This document shows positions 1 through 5,991 of a stretch of DNA of 7,016 nucleotides, piece by piece (the stretch's first letter is position 1; each line of letters starts with the position of its first letter). The translations under genes and the position numbers were made by a program. The stretch comes from Parcubacteria group bacterium GW2011_GWA2_45_30. Lineage in GTDB: Bacteria; Patescibacteriota; Minisyncoccia; Sungbacterales; HO2-52-23. The notes beneath the pieces were generated by a model. It was given only the letters and a program-made list of their open reading frames with translations, was not told where the DNA came from and did no database searches. Where the stretch lies: the NCBI GenBank assembly GCA_001001625.1, contig LCKU01000054.1:1-7016 (forward strand), given 5' to 3'.

Positions 1-51
1 TTATCCACACTCTTATCCACTTTTCCCCACTTCACTTATATATTATCCCAC
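1..51. other. cluster of DnaA-box-like 9-mers (possible origin or DnaA-titration region)
   Basis: TTATCCACA at 1-9 is a perfect bacterial DnaA box. TTATCCACT at 13-21 is one base off. TTTTCCCCA at 21-29 and TTATCCCAC at 43-51 are weaker matches in the same orientation. They surround an AT-rich stretch (about 32-46). Closely spaced, same-strand DnaA boxes beside AT-rich DNA are typical of replication origins and DnaA-binding regulatory regions. The cluster is cut by the window edge, so its extent and neighbours (for example dnaA or dnaN) are unknown. The boxes are seen directly; an origin is inference. Confidence 0.45.
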
Positions 52-87
52 TTTGATACATTAGGCAATAGTGTCAACACACTTTAC

Positions 88-117
88 TAAAAATAAAAAC
101 GGCTTAGGTAAGCCGTT
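88..117 (-). terminator. rho-independent terminator of the dehydrogenase gene
   Basis: In minus-strand sense an 8-bp stem (AACGGCTT/AAGCCGTT, at 110-117 and 98-105) closes a 4-nt loop. It is followed directly by a T-rich run (TTTTTATTTTT, plus-strand 88-99). It lies about 30 bp past the stop codon at 147. This is the clearest intrinsic terminator in the window. Confidence 0.85.
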
Positions 118-146
118 GATCTAATAATTCATTCACAGGTTTTCCA

Positions 147-1286
147 CTAGCTAAGATTTTCTTTGCGGAATTCATAACATACGCCGCGTTGCTTCAGATG
201 ATCTAGCATGAAAGTAAAATTTTCTACGGAACGTCCGATATACTCGGGCGGATTTATGCCTCGGCACTTAAATTTACCGTCAAGAATGAGGCGCACTGCG
301 CCGGTCGCGGTATATCCGGTGGTGCGAGCCATAGAAGTGATTTGGGTCGGAGCATCATAACGGTCATAAAGATTGCAGGTAGTTTTTTGAGCAATGCCGT
401 TAGCCGTACCTTCAATAACCAGGCGGACAATGGTTAATTCCTCTTCCTGTTCTCCGAGCCGCCATTCGTTCATAAAAACTTTGGTACTGAAATCAAGAGG
501 ACGAATGGTTTTCCCCTCAAACTCTATAGGCGCGGAGGATAAGAAGCCGCTTGCCTGCAATGCTTGAAATAAACCAGCATGACCGGGGTAGCGAAGGGTC
601 TGTTCCCGCATATTAGGAATGTGACACATAGTACGAAGAAGCGTGCGCAGGCCATCAGTATCAAATGCCTCCAGCTCTCCAATAGTATCAAAGTATACGA
701 GCCGTCTGCCTGAAAGCGCCGGGACCGTAACCACTTGACCATTTTCCACAAAACGCGCGGGGCGGGTGTATTCCTCAATAATGTCGGCTGGCGAAAATGG
801 CGCCTTGTATTCCCAGGGCCATTTACGAACAACCGGCAACCCGCCTACCAAGGCCTCAAAGCGTGTAATCTGCATATGCCTATCGTAATATCCGAGAATA
901 ATATTGGTCATGCCCGGACACACACCACAATCAACTATGGCGACAACATAATGTTTTTGGGCAAGCTCATCTAATGTCAATGGATCTTCGGCGGAAAAAG
1001 TTATATCTACAACATTTTTGCCGGCCTCAATAATATTCTTAAGCGTGGTAAACCCCATTCGGCTTAACACGGCCGAAACCACAATATCGGCACTCTTTAT
1101 AACTTGGCGCAGTGTTTCAATATTTGATATATCCGCGCGCACAGTTGACACACCATTTTGGGCAAGGGGTTCAAGCCGGGTTTCGTTTATGTCCACCGCA
1201 GTCACCAAATATTCTTTGCTAAGATCAAGCGCAATGGCCTTGCCCACCATTCCAGCGCCCAGTACCACAACGCGTTGTTTTTTCAA
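147..1286 (-). CDS. saccharopine dehydrogenase-family oxidoreductase, L-lysine 6-dehydrogenase-like
   Basis: 379 aa, a normal length for the family. The N-terminal Rossmann fold shows the dinucleotide motif GAGMVG at residues 10-15 and an acidic D32 at the end of the second strand, which favours NAD over NADP. The segment VDCGVCPGMTNI (about 118-129) and the C-terminal blocks LVGGLPV, LEAF, RYPGHA, SMARTTGYT and RGINPPEYIG follow, from memory, the order seen in lysine 6-dehydrogenase and related saccharopine dehydrogenase-like enzymes. Those enzymes oxidise the epsilon-amino group of lysine to allysine with NAD; the protein would be cytosolic. The substrate here is inferred: this family also includes saccharopine and carboxynorspermidine dehydrogenases. 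The start is TTG (1284-1286), supported by GGAGAG 4 nt upstream and by the Rossmann strand beginning at once. It is the last gene in the run, with its own candidate promoter and a strong terminator, so it is probably not co-regulated with the RNR genes. Confidence 0.85.
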   Translation of the reverse strand: MKKQRVVVLGAGMVGKAIALDLSKEYLVTAVDINETRLEPLAQNGVSTVRADISNIETLRQVIKSADIVVSAVLSRMGFTTLKNIIEAGKNVVDITFSAEDPLTLDELAQKHYVVAIVDCGVCPGMTNIILGYYDRHMQITRFEALVGGLPVVRKWPWEYKAPFSPADIIEEYTRPARFVENGQVVTVPALSGRRLVYFDTIGELEAFDTDGLRTLLRTMCHIPNMREQTLRYPGHAGLFQALQASGFLSSAPIEFEGKTIRPLDFSTKVFMNEWRLGEQEEELTIVRLVIEGTANGIAQKTTCNLYDRYDAPTQITSMARTTGYTATGAVRLILDGKFKCRGINPPEYIGRSVENFTFMLDHLKQRGVCYEFRKENLS

Positions 1287-1290
1287 AGTA

Positions 1291-1296
1291 CTCTCC
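1291..1296 (-). promoter_or_regulatory. Shine-Dalgarno site of the dehydrogenase gene
   Basis: GGAGAG in minus-strand sense lies 4 nt (6 nt from GGAG) before the TTG start. It decides the start and shows that this genome does use canonical Shine-Dalgarno sites, in contrast to the two RNR genes. Confidence 0.65.
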
Positions 1297-1318
1297 GGTA
1301 AGGATTAAAACTATACCA

Positions 1319-1347
1319 TGTATATAATAATTATGCTTGAATTGCAA
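1319..1347 (-). promoter_or_regulatory. candidate sigma70-type promoter for the dehydrogenase gene
   Basis: In minus-strand sense TTGCAA (1342-1347) and TATACA (1319-1324) are separated by 17 bp. A further TATAGT lies at 1310-1315, so the exact -10 is uncertain. The surrounding DNA is very AT-rich, which raises the chance of coincidental matches. The position, about 30-60 bp before the TTG start, is right for a promoter. Confidence 0.4.
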
Positions 1348-1356
1348 TATCAATAA

Positions 1357-1383
1357 AAAGGCGTCATTGGCGCTACCTTAAGA
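1357..1383 (-). terminator. weak candidate terminator after nrdB
   Basis: In minus-strand sense AAG-(GTA)-GCG pairs with CGC-CTT around a 7-nt loop and is followed by TTTTT. The stem is short and bulged, so the case rests mainly on the T run and on the position between nrdB and the next gene's promoter. Confidence 0.35.
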
Positions 1384-1469
1384 AAACTTTTGCTTTAATC
1401 ACTTAATTTTGGACAAAATAATCTGTGGTCGAAGCCTTGCTGCAAAAACAAAACGCGAAGGACTAACGG

Positions 1470-2510
1470 CTAAAAATCAAAATTCAGAGCCCCTCCGGTC
1501 TGATACTCCGTTACCCGCGTCTCAAAAAAATTCTTTTCTTTAGAAAGGTCAATGGCCTCTGACATCCACGGGAAGGGATTCGGACTGCCGTATTGTTGGA
1601 GAAGCCCTATACGCGCCAGGCGCCGATCCGCAATATGCTCAATGTATTTGCGAAAGCCGTCGGCATTCATGCCGAAAATCCCGCGCGGAAAAACTTCTTG
1701 CGCAAACGTATATTCAAGCACTACACCCTTTTTAATGAGTTCAACCGTATGCCGCTGAAATTCTGGAGTCCATAACTCGGGCTGTTCTTGCTTTATGGCG
1801 TTTATCATCTCTATACCGAAATTCAAATGCTGGGATTCATCCCGCATAATATACTGAATTTGCTCGGCGGATCCTGCCATTTTGTTTTGCCGCTGAAACC
1901 CGAACATCACGGCGAAAGAACTGTAGAAAAATATGCCCTCCATAATCAAGTAGGAAACGATCAAATTTTCTAAAAATTTCTGGTCTGTCTCAAATGTGCC
2001 GGTTTCAAACTGCGGATTGAAAATACCTTCGTTAAATCCAACTATAAAAACATCTTTGTCATAAATTGCATCAACCTCGCGGTACATGTTAAAGATTTCT
2101 CCTTCATCCAGTCCCAATGATTCAACGATATATTGATATGAATGGGTATGGATTGCTTCTTCAAACCCCTGACGTAAAAGATACATCCGGCACTCCGGGG
2201 ATGTGATATGGCGATAAATTGCCAAAATAATATTATTGGCGGCTATGGAGTCGCCCGTAGTAAAAAACCCTAAGACCACTTTAAGCGCCAAACGCTCATC
2301 TTCCGATAGAACGGTTTTGGACTTCCACTGTTCCACGTCTTTTTGCATGCTCATCTCGGTCGGCAGCCAGTGATTCGCGTTTCCGGCCAAATATGCGTCC
2401 CAGGCAAATTTATGTTTTATAGGGTATAACTGGATCACATCCGCATCCGCCCCATTTATTATGCGGCGCAGATTTACATCCACTTTTTGATTGGTTTTAG
2501 TTATAGGCAT
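1470..2510 (-). CDS. nrdB: class I ribonucleoside-diphosphate reductase, beta (radical) subunit
   Basis: 346 aa, full length for the family. It houses the dinuclear metal-tyrosyl radical cofactor that starts reduction of ribonucleoside diphosphates to deoxyribonucleotides in the R1 subunit. All expected ligands can be placed: D87 (TTGDSIA), E118 and H121 (FEEAIH), E191 (IMEGIFFY), and E225 and H228 (RDESQH). Y125, four residues after H121, is at the radical-tyrosine position, so this is a tyrosine-radical type rather than a phenylalanine-type class Ic enzyme. W48 matches the tryptophan used in radical transfer. The C-terminal tail (YQTGGALNFDF) has the aromatic/acidic end that docks on R1. 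The start is ATG. It has no convincing Shine-Dalgarno site: the bases before the start belong to the duplicated leader. It lies 221 bp downstream of nrdA, with its own copy of the leader in the gap. Confidence 0.97.
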   Translation of the reverse strand: MPITKTNQKVDVNLRRIINGADADVIQLYPIKHKFAWDAYLAGNANHWLPTEMSMQKDVEQWKSKTVLSEDERLALKVVLGFFTTGDSIAANNIILAIYRHITSPECRMYLLRQGFEEAIHTHSYQYIVESLGLDEGEIFNMYREVDAIYDKDVFIVGFNEGIFNPQFETGTFETDQKFLENLIVSYLIMEGIFFYSSFAVMFGFQRQNKMAGSAEQIQYIMRDESQHLNFGIEMINAIKQEQPELWTPEFQRHTVELIKKGVVLEYTFAQEVFPRGIFGMNADGFRKYIEHIADRRLARIGLLQQYGSPNPFPWMSEAIDLSKEKNFFETRVTEYQTGGALNFDF

Positions 2511-2691
2511 AATTCGCTCGCACTACAGCCCTAAATTTTCCAGAACTCCGATTCGGACAAAACCAATCGCTTCGTACCCCGTATTTTTTAACGGGCTTCG
2601 GCCATTCCTGCGATGGCCTGCAGGGTCGGTAAAATTTAGGCAGACAGTGCTCGCTTTAAGGGTTTTCTTAGTGTATGCGCTTTTGGCGCAA
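2508..2691 (-). promoter_or_regulatory. duplicated structured 5' leader, copy B (upstream of nrdB)
   Basis: This copy of the direct repeat runs into the nrdB ATG. Compared with copy A (5490-5671), the 150 bases at 2508-2657 differ by one substitution (2531) and one inserted base in the A-run near 2632-2635. The distal part then diverges moderately. In RNA sense, from 5' to 3', it has a hairpin TGCGC/GCGCA (2676-2690, loop different from copy A) and a long closing helix. One strand of that helix is GCGAGCACU (2646-2654) with GCC and UAAAUUUU. The other is AAAAUUUA, GGC and AGUGCGAGC (2516-2524). Inside are the arms CCCGU/ACGGG and GGCCAU/AUGGCC. The 3' strand of the closing helix ends 5 nt before the ATG and would cover the ribosome-binding position. 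The function as a regulatory RNA is inferred. Confidence 0.75.
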
Positions 2692-2731
2692 ATCTAACCA
2701 TTATCACTCGTAGAAATTTAGACAAGGCCTT

Positions 2732-4588
2732 TTATTGGCAACTCTCACAATTCGGATCATCTATCCGGCAAAGATTTACGGCTCCGTTTGCCCCAGCCAA
2801 TACACCTGCGGATGCCATGGGCGGTTGAATAATCGGCAATGAAGCCACAACAGCCACCGGCTCATGGAAAGGAGCGATAATGTTACTCGGCAATTCCGCC
2901 GGAATTTTTTTCTCTTCATGCTTCCGTACATGGGTGGAACCGAATTTTACCGTATCCACGGTTGATTTTTCAACCTGGGATGCCGCCAAAGTGCGCAAAT
3001 AGTAAGTTGTTTTAAGTCCCATTTCCCAGGCGTACATATAAATCTCGCTTAATTGCTTTCCCGAGGTTCCAATAAAAAAGATATTCAATGACTGGGATTG
3101 GTCGATCCATCGTCCGCGATACGCCGCGGCTTTAATTATCCATTTCGGGTCAATATCAAACACTTCTTTATATTTTACCCGAATGCGTTCCGGAATCTGC
3201 GGAATTTCTTTAATACTTCCGTCATAGAATTTAATTTTAGCCAGCATTTCGTAATCCCAGAGATTTATTTTTTTTAAGTCCTCTATCAAATACGGATTTA
3301 CCACTATGAAGTCGCCGGAAACATTGGATTTGACGTATATATTTTTATAAATCGGCTCAATTGAAGGGAAACATCCGGAAATATTGGAAATCGTGGCAGT
3401 TGGCGCAATAGCAATGCAGTTTGAATTACGCATGCCATTTTTACGAATAAGCTCCCGTACTTCATCCCAATTAAGGCGGCCCGGTCTTGGCACATCTATC
3501 GGAATGCCTCGCTCACTCGCCAAAAGATCCAATGTATCCTGCGGCAAAATTCCCCGATCCCATTTAGAATCCTTGTAACTCGCATAGGCGCCCCGCTCCC
3601 CGGCCAAGCGGGCTGAAGTAGCAATTGCATGAAAAGAAACAAGCTCCATACTCTCATCCGAAAATCGTACCGCCTCCTCCGAATCAAATGGAATATTCAG
3701 CATGAAAAGAGCGTCTTGCAATCCCATGACTCCGACCCCAACCGGCCGATGGCGGTTGTTTGAAACTTTGCCCTCAATCGTCGGATAAAAATTAATATCA
3801 ATCACGTTGTCCAGCATCCGCATGGCAGTCTGGATAGTGCTTTGCATTAGTGCCTCATCCAAGGCGACCTCTTTAATGTGGCGCGAGAGATTCACTGATC
3901 CTAAATTGCAAACTGCGGTTTCCTCGGGTGAGGTATTCAAAGTAATTTCCGTGCAGAGGTTTGAACTATGGATTACTCCGGCATGATCCTGCGGCGAACG
4001 GATATTGGACGGATCTTTAAATGTAATCCAGGGATGCCCGGTTTCAAAAAGCATGGCCAGCATTTTTTTCCATAAATCCCGAGCACGCCTGGTTTTGGTA
4101 AGTTTCAATTTTCCTTCGCGGGCCAGCGACTCATAATAAATATATCGTTCCTCGAATGTTTTTCCATAGATATGATGCAGGTCCGGAGTTTCCTCCGATG
4201 AAAAAAGCATCCACTCTCCGTCTTCCCGCACACGCTTCATAAACAAATCCGGAATCCAATTAGCCGTATCCATATCCGGCGTGCGCCGCCTCTCATCCCC
4301 GGTATTTTTACGAAGCTCAAGAAAATCTTCAATGTCGGCGTGCCATGTTTCTAAATAAGCGCAGGCCGCACCGCGCCTCCGGCCGCTGCGATTGATCGCG
4401 TGCGTCGCGTCATTGGCAATCTTCAAAAATGGGATAACGCCCTGCGATTCTACTCCGGTGCCGCGAATAAGCGCGCCGGTGCCGCGCAGATTATTGCGGA
4501 CGCAGGGTTCCGGCATGAAAAAGAGTCGGGGTGGAAGAAACGAATCGAAGCGTTGAAAGCACGCCATAAAATTCCTTAGCGCGACCAT
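2732..4588 (-). CDS. nrdA: ribonucleoside-diphosphate reductase alpha subunit, C-terminal part (frame-disrupted nrdA)
   Basis: This is a 618-codon frame carrying most of the R1 catalytic barrel. R1-like sequence starts only at about residue 33 (NLRGTGALIRGTG, about 4492). The 32 residues before it are an out-of-frame reading of the N-terminal frame, so the ATG at 4588 is probably not a real start. Visible catalytic features: N210, C212 and E214 in SNLCTE (radical cysteine with its Asn and Glu partners), C227 in AVCNLGSVNLS (second redox cysteine), Y529 and Y530 in KTTYY (radical-transfer tyrosines), and a C-terminal C614-x-x-C617 pair that would reduce the active site. The first redox cysteine (E. 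coli C225 equivalent, normally in an SSC motif) is absent because its segment is missing at the junction with the upstream frame. The product would reduce NDPs with NrdB. As written the gene is non-functional or mis-assembled. Confidence 0.9.
   Translation of the reverse strand: MVALRNFMACFQRFDSFLPPRLFFMPEPCVRNNLRGTGALIRGTGVESQGVIPFLKIANDATHAINRSGRRRGAACAYLETWHADIEDFLELRKNTGDERRRTPDMDTANWIPDLFMKRVREDGEWMLFSSEETPDLHHIYGKTFEERYIYYESLAREGKLKLTKTRRARDLWKKMLAMLFETGHPWITFKDPSNIRSPQDHAGVIHSSNLCTEITLNTSPEETAVCNLGSVNLSRHIKEVALDEALMQSTIQTAMRMLDNVIDINFYPTIEGKVSNNRHRPVGVGVMGLQDALFMLNIPFDSEEAVRFSDESMELVSFHAIATSARLAGERGAYASYKDSKWDRGILPQDTLDLLASERGIPIDVPRPGRLNWDEVRELIRKNGMRNSNCIAIAPTATISNISGCFPSIEPIYKNIYVKSNVSGDFIVVNPYLIEDLKKINLWDYEMLAKIKFYDGSIKEIPQIPERIRVKYKEVFDIDPKWIIKAAAYRGRWIDQSQSLNIFFIGTSGKQLSEIYMYAWEMGLKTTYYLRTLAASQVEKSTVDTVKFGSTHVRKHEEKKIPAELPSNIIAPFHEPVAVVASLPIIQPPMASAGVLAGANGAVNLCRIDDPNCESCQ
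4487..4502 (-). other. frame junction and apparent internal deletion in nrdA
   Basis: In minus-strand sense the N-terminal frame reads ...TLRPQ and then TAA (4491-4493). The downstream frame reads ...NNLRGTG across the same bases. In related R1 proteins roughly 37-40 residues separate these two points, starting with LSSC and ending near GNDW. Matching the frames implies a loss of 3n+2 bases, approximately 113-120 nt; this is estimated from recalled family sequences, not an alignment. No insertion, intein or intron signature is visible, because sequence is missing rather than added. Confidence 0.8.
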
Positions 4589-5492
4589 TAATATCCTTTT
4601 CCAAAATTGAAAGTCCCATGGCTACGCGCATCCAAAATGCCTGCGGGGTCTCAAGCACTTCCCGCGTATCGGGATTTTGCAATAAATACCGGTCATACAA
4701 GGTCTGCGCGCCCAAATACTTAAATAGCTCGTCTCTTTCAATAACCAAAGAATTTGCCAACTCATCCAAATCAAATTCAAGTAATCTCGGATCAAGCCGT
4801 CCTATCTCAACCCCGAAACGCAAATTCCGCTTAAATGCCTCGCGATATCCTTGGGAGAGATTATGAAAATTAATCACTTCCGGTCCGATAACATCTTTAT
4901 AGAGCATGAAGCGCAAGAGTCGAGCCGCAACATGGGAATAAGCCGGATCCAATTCAATCAAGGAACGCGCGGTCATAACCAAAGATCGCATGATATCGCG
5001 GGTTTTAATTCCGTCATATAGCTCAAGCTGGCACTGGGTGGCGATCACATCGCTGTCCACTTCATCCTCATAACCCTCAACTGCGTAAGACAGGGTCTTT
5101 TTCAGCTTAAACAGAGAAAATCGCTCGCGCTTGCCCGAACGCTTTACCACGAAAAGATCATTTTTTTCAATTTTTTCAAGTGTGTCCTTCTTTTTCTCCT
5201 CACGAAGGATGGCATGATCATAGCGATACAATATATAATGCTTGGCAACATCATAAAAACCCTCGGTCATGATCCGGCGCTCCACCACGTCTTGCACCTC
5301 CTCCACCGAGGGCGTCTTTTCCATGAACATTCCTTCCAGCTCCTCTACGATTTTATCCGTCATTTCCTGCAATTTTTCCTCCGGAATCCCGCCTCGCACA
5401 TCCCTAAAGGCTTTTCCCATGGCCGCAGCTATCTTTACGGGTTTGAAATCCACTATATCTCCGTTCCTTTTTTTGATTTTTAATATCGCCAT
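4491..5492 (-). CDS. nrdA: ribonucleoside-diphosphate reductase alpha subunit, N-terminal part (frame-disrupted nrdA)
   Basis: 333 aa. It has two tandem ATP-cone regions, the allosteric sites that switch overall activity with dATP/ATP. The first (about 3-95, MAILKIKKRNGDIVDF through ILYRYDHAI) is an extra NrdR/NrdJ-like cone. The second (about 113-203, with VVKRSGKRERF and LYDGIKTRDI) corresponds to the single N-terminal cone of E. coli NrdA. Next come the R1 helical segment (about 205-300) and the start of the catalytic barrel, RFVSSTPTLFHAGTLRPQ (about 316-333). There the frame ends abruptly at a TAA, just before the expected SSC cysteine motif. The start is ATG at 5490-5492, directly abutting leader copy A and without a clear Shine-Dalgarno site. 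Together with 2732-4588 it makes up one nrdA gene missing a central piece. Confidence 0.92.
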   Translation of the reverse strand: MAILKIKKRNGDIVDFKPVKIAAAMGKAFRDVRGGIPEEKLQEMTDKIVEELEGMFMEKTPSVEEVQDVVERRIMTEGFYDVAKHYILYRYDHAILREEKKKDTLEKIEKNDLFVVKRSGKRERFSLFKLKKTLSYAVEGYEDEVDSDVIATQCQLELYDGIKTRDIMRSLVMTARSLIELDPAYSHVAARLLRFMLYKDVIGPEVINFHNLSQGYREAFKRNLRFGVEIGRLDPRLLEFDLDELANSLVIERDELFKYLGAQTLYDRYLLQNPDTREVLETPQAFWMRVAMGLSILEKDINGRAKEFYGVLSTLRFVSSTPTLFHAGTLRPQ

Positions 5493-5671
5493 AATTCGCT
5501 CGCACTACAGCCATAAATTTTCCAGAACTCCGATTCGGACAAAACCAATCGCTTCGTACCCCGTATTTTTTAACGGGCTTCGGCCATTCCTGCGATGGCC
5601 TGCAGGGTCGGTAAATTTAGGCAGACAGTGCTCGCTTTCAGGGTTTTTCTAATGTATGCGCCTAGGCGCAA
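5490..5671 (-). promoter_or_regulatory. duplicated structured 5' leader, copy A (upstream of nrdA)
   Basis: This is the partner of copy B, in the same orientation and likewise ending at the start codon. In RNA sense it opens with a perfect 14-nt palindrome TGCGCCTAGGCGCA (5657-5670). A closing helix follows: GCGAGCACU (5627-5635) with AGUGCGAGC (5498-5506), interrupted by opposed GA/GA bases; then GCC with GGC; then UAAAUUU with AAAUUUA. The interior holds CCCGU/ACGGG (5560-5564, 5573-5577) and two overlapping helices, GGCCAU/AUGGCC (5582-5587, 5595-5600) and CCUGC/GCAGG (5589-5593, 5602-5606). There is no U-run after any hairpin, so control would more likely be at translation than at termination. 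I do not recognise a named riboswitch class. It could alternatively be one copy of a dispersed repeat. Confidence 0.75.
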
Positions 5672-5699
5672 GAATAATTTGGATACCTATTAAAGGTTT

Positions 5700-5750
5700 T
5701 TGTTTCTAAATTTTATGTCGAGCCTAGCGGCAGATTGAAAATTTAGACAA
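5700..5750 (-). repeat. long AT-rich inverted repeat upstream of the nrdA leader
   Basis: In minus-strand sense TCTAAATTTT pairs with AAAATTTAGA (10 bp) around a 23-nt centre that contains a small GCC-GCTA-GGC hairpin. Outer TTGT/ACAA can extend the stem past a 2-nt bulge. The left arm TTGTCTAAATTT also occurs upstream of leader copy B (2714-2725), which suggests a shared upstream element. Confidence 0.5.
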
Positions 5751-5768
5751 ATTCCTAAGAAAATGATA

Positions 5769-5799
5769 GCCCGCAGGGACAAAAAATTGCCTCGCGGGC
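5769..5799 (-). terminator. GC-rich hairpin, weak terminator candidate
   Basis: GCCCGC (5769-5774) pairs with GCGGGC (5794-5799). AGG/CCT extends the stem past one bulged base. In minus-strand sense the stem is followed by TATCATTTTCTT, a poor U-run. It may be a secondary terminator for htpX transcripts or simply a leader hairpin. Confidence 0.35.
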
Positions 5800-5905
5800 A
5801 AAATTTAAACATTGACTAAAAATGATGTATTCAAGGCGGCAGTTCCCCAAAAAATTCTACCGACACTTTAATTTTACAAATAATTTTCATGAATGAAAAT
5901 GTGGG

Positions 5906-5914
5906 TTATCCACA
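5906..5914. promoter_or_regulatory. single perfect DnaA box upstream of nrdA
   Basis: TTATCCACA, identical to the box at 1-9, lies about 415 bp before the nrdA start and next to the inverted repeat at 5883-5900. DnaA is known to regulate nrdAB transcription in E. coli; whether this box does so here is inference, and the distance is long. Confidence 0.4.
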
Positions 5915-5953
5915 GAGTGATTTTTCTGCAAGAAATTTTTAAACCCTTTTATT

Positions 5954-5985
5954 AAATAATCGCGGCGTATGCGATTATTTTTTAA
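5954..5985. terminator. bidirectional-looking intrinsic terminator after htpX
   Basis: A 10-bp perfect stem (5954-5963 with 5971-5980, AATAATCGC/GCGATTATT plus one A-T pair) has a 7-nt loop. A T run follows on the plus strand; in minus-strand sense an A-tract precedes the stem and TTTAAT follows. It begins about 12 bp after the htpX stop, so it most likely ends the htpX transcript. Confidence 0.65.
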
Positions 5986-5991
5986 ACCGGA

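Larger units (their letters stand above)
5672..5991. other. gene-free region between htpX and the nrdA leader
   Basis: 320 bp with no credible coding frame. It contains an AT-rich long hairpin (5700-5750), a GC-rich hairpin (5769-5799), an inverted repeat ATTTTCAT/ATGAAAAT (5883-5900), a perfect DnaA box (5906-5914) and the htpX terminator (5954-5985). The nrdA promoter should lie here, but no good -35/-10 pair stands out. Confidence 0.6.

Noticed and set aside
58..74. NrdR-box-like partial palindrome (ACATTAGGCAATAGTGT)
   Set aside because: It lacks the AT-rich centre of the NrdR consensus and lies downstream of the dehydrogenase gene, not upstream of an nrd gene. No convincing NrdR box was found at 5672-5991 or 2692-2731 either.
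2491..2697. Plus-strand open frame inside leader copy B, with a matching peptide in copy A (within 5269-5652)
   Set aside because: The two peptides agree only because the DNA repeat is nearly identical. The single-base indel near 2632 / 5612 throws them into different frames afterwards, there is no plausible start, and the frame overlaps the nrd start codons in antisense.
4487..4502. Intein, group I intron or programmed frameshift at the nrdA break
   Set aside because: nrdA genes can host inteins and introns, but those add sequence. Here coding sequence is missing, and recoding could not restore the lost cysteine segment.
4586..4588. ATG preceded by AAGGA as an independent start for the C-terminal nrdA frame
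   Set aside because: The 32 residues after it do not resemble R1 and simply read the N-terminal coding DNA out of frame. The AAGGA sits within codons of a conserved R1 segment (EKDING), so the match is probably coincidental.
5490..5671. Adenosylcobalamin riboswitch
   Set aside because: Cobalamin riboswitches do control some RNR genes (usually alternatives to class II enzymes), but no recognisable B12-box (GCCACTG-type) is present and the helix layout does not match.
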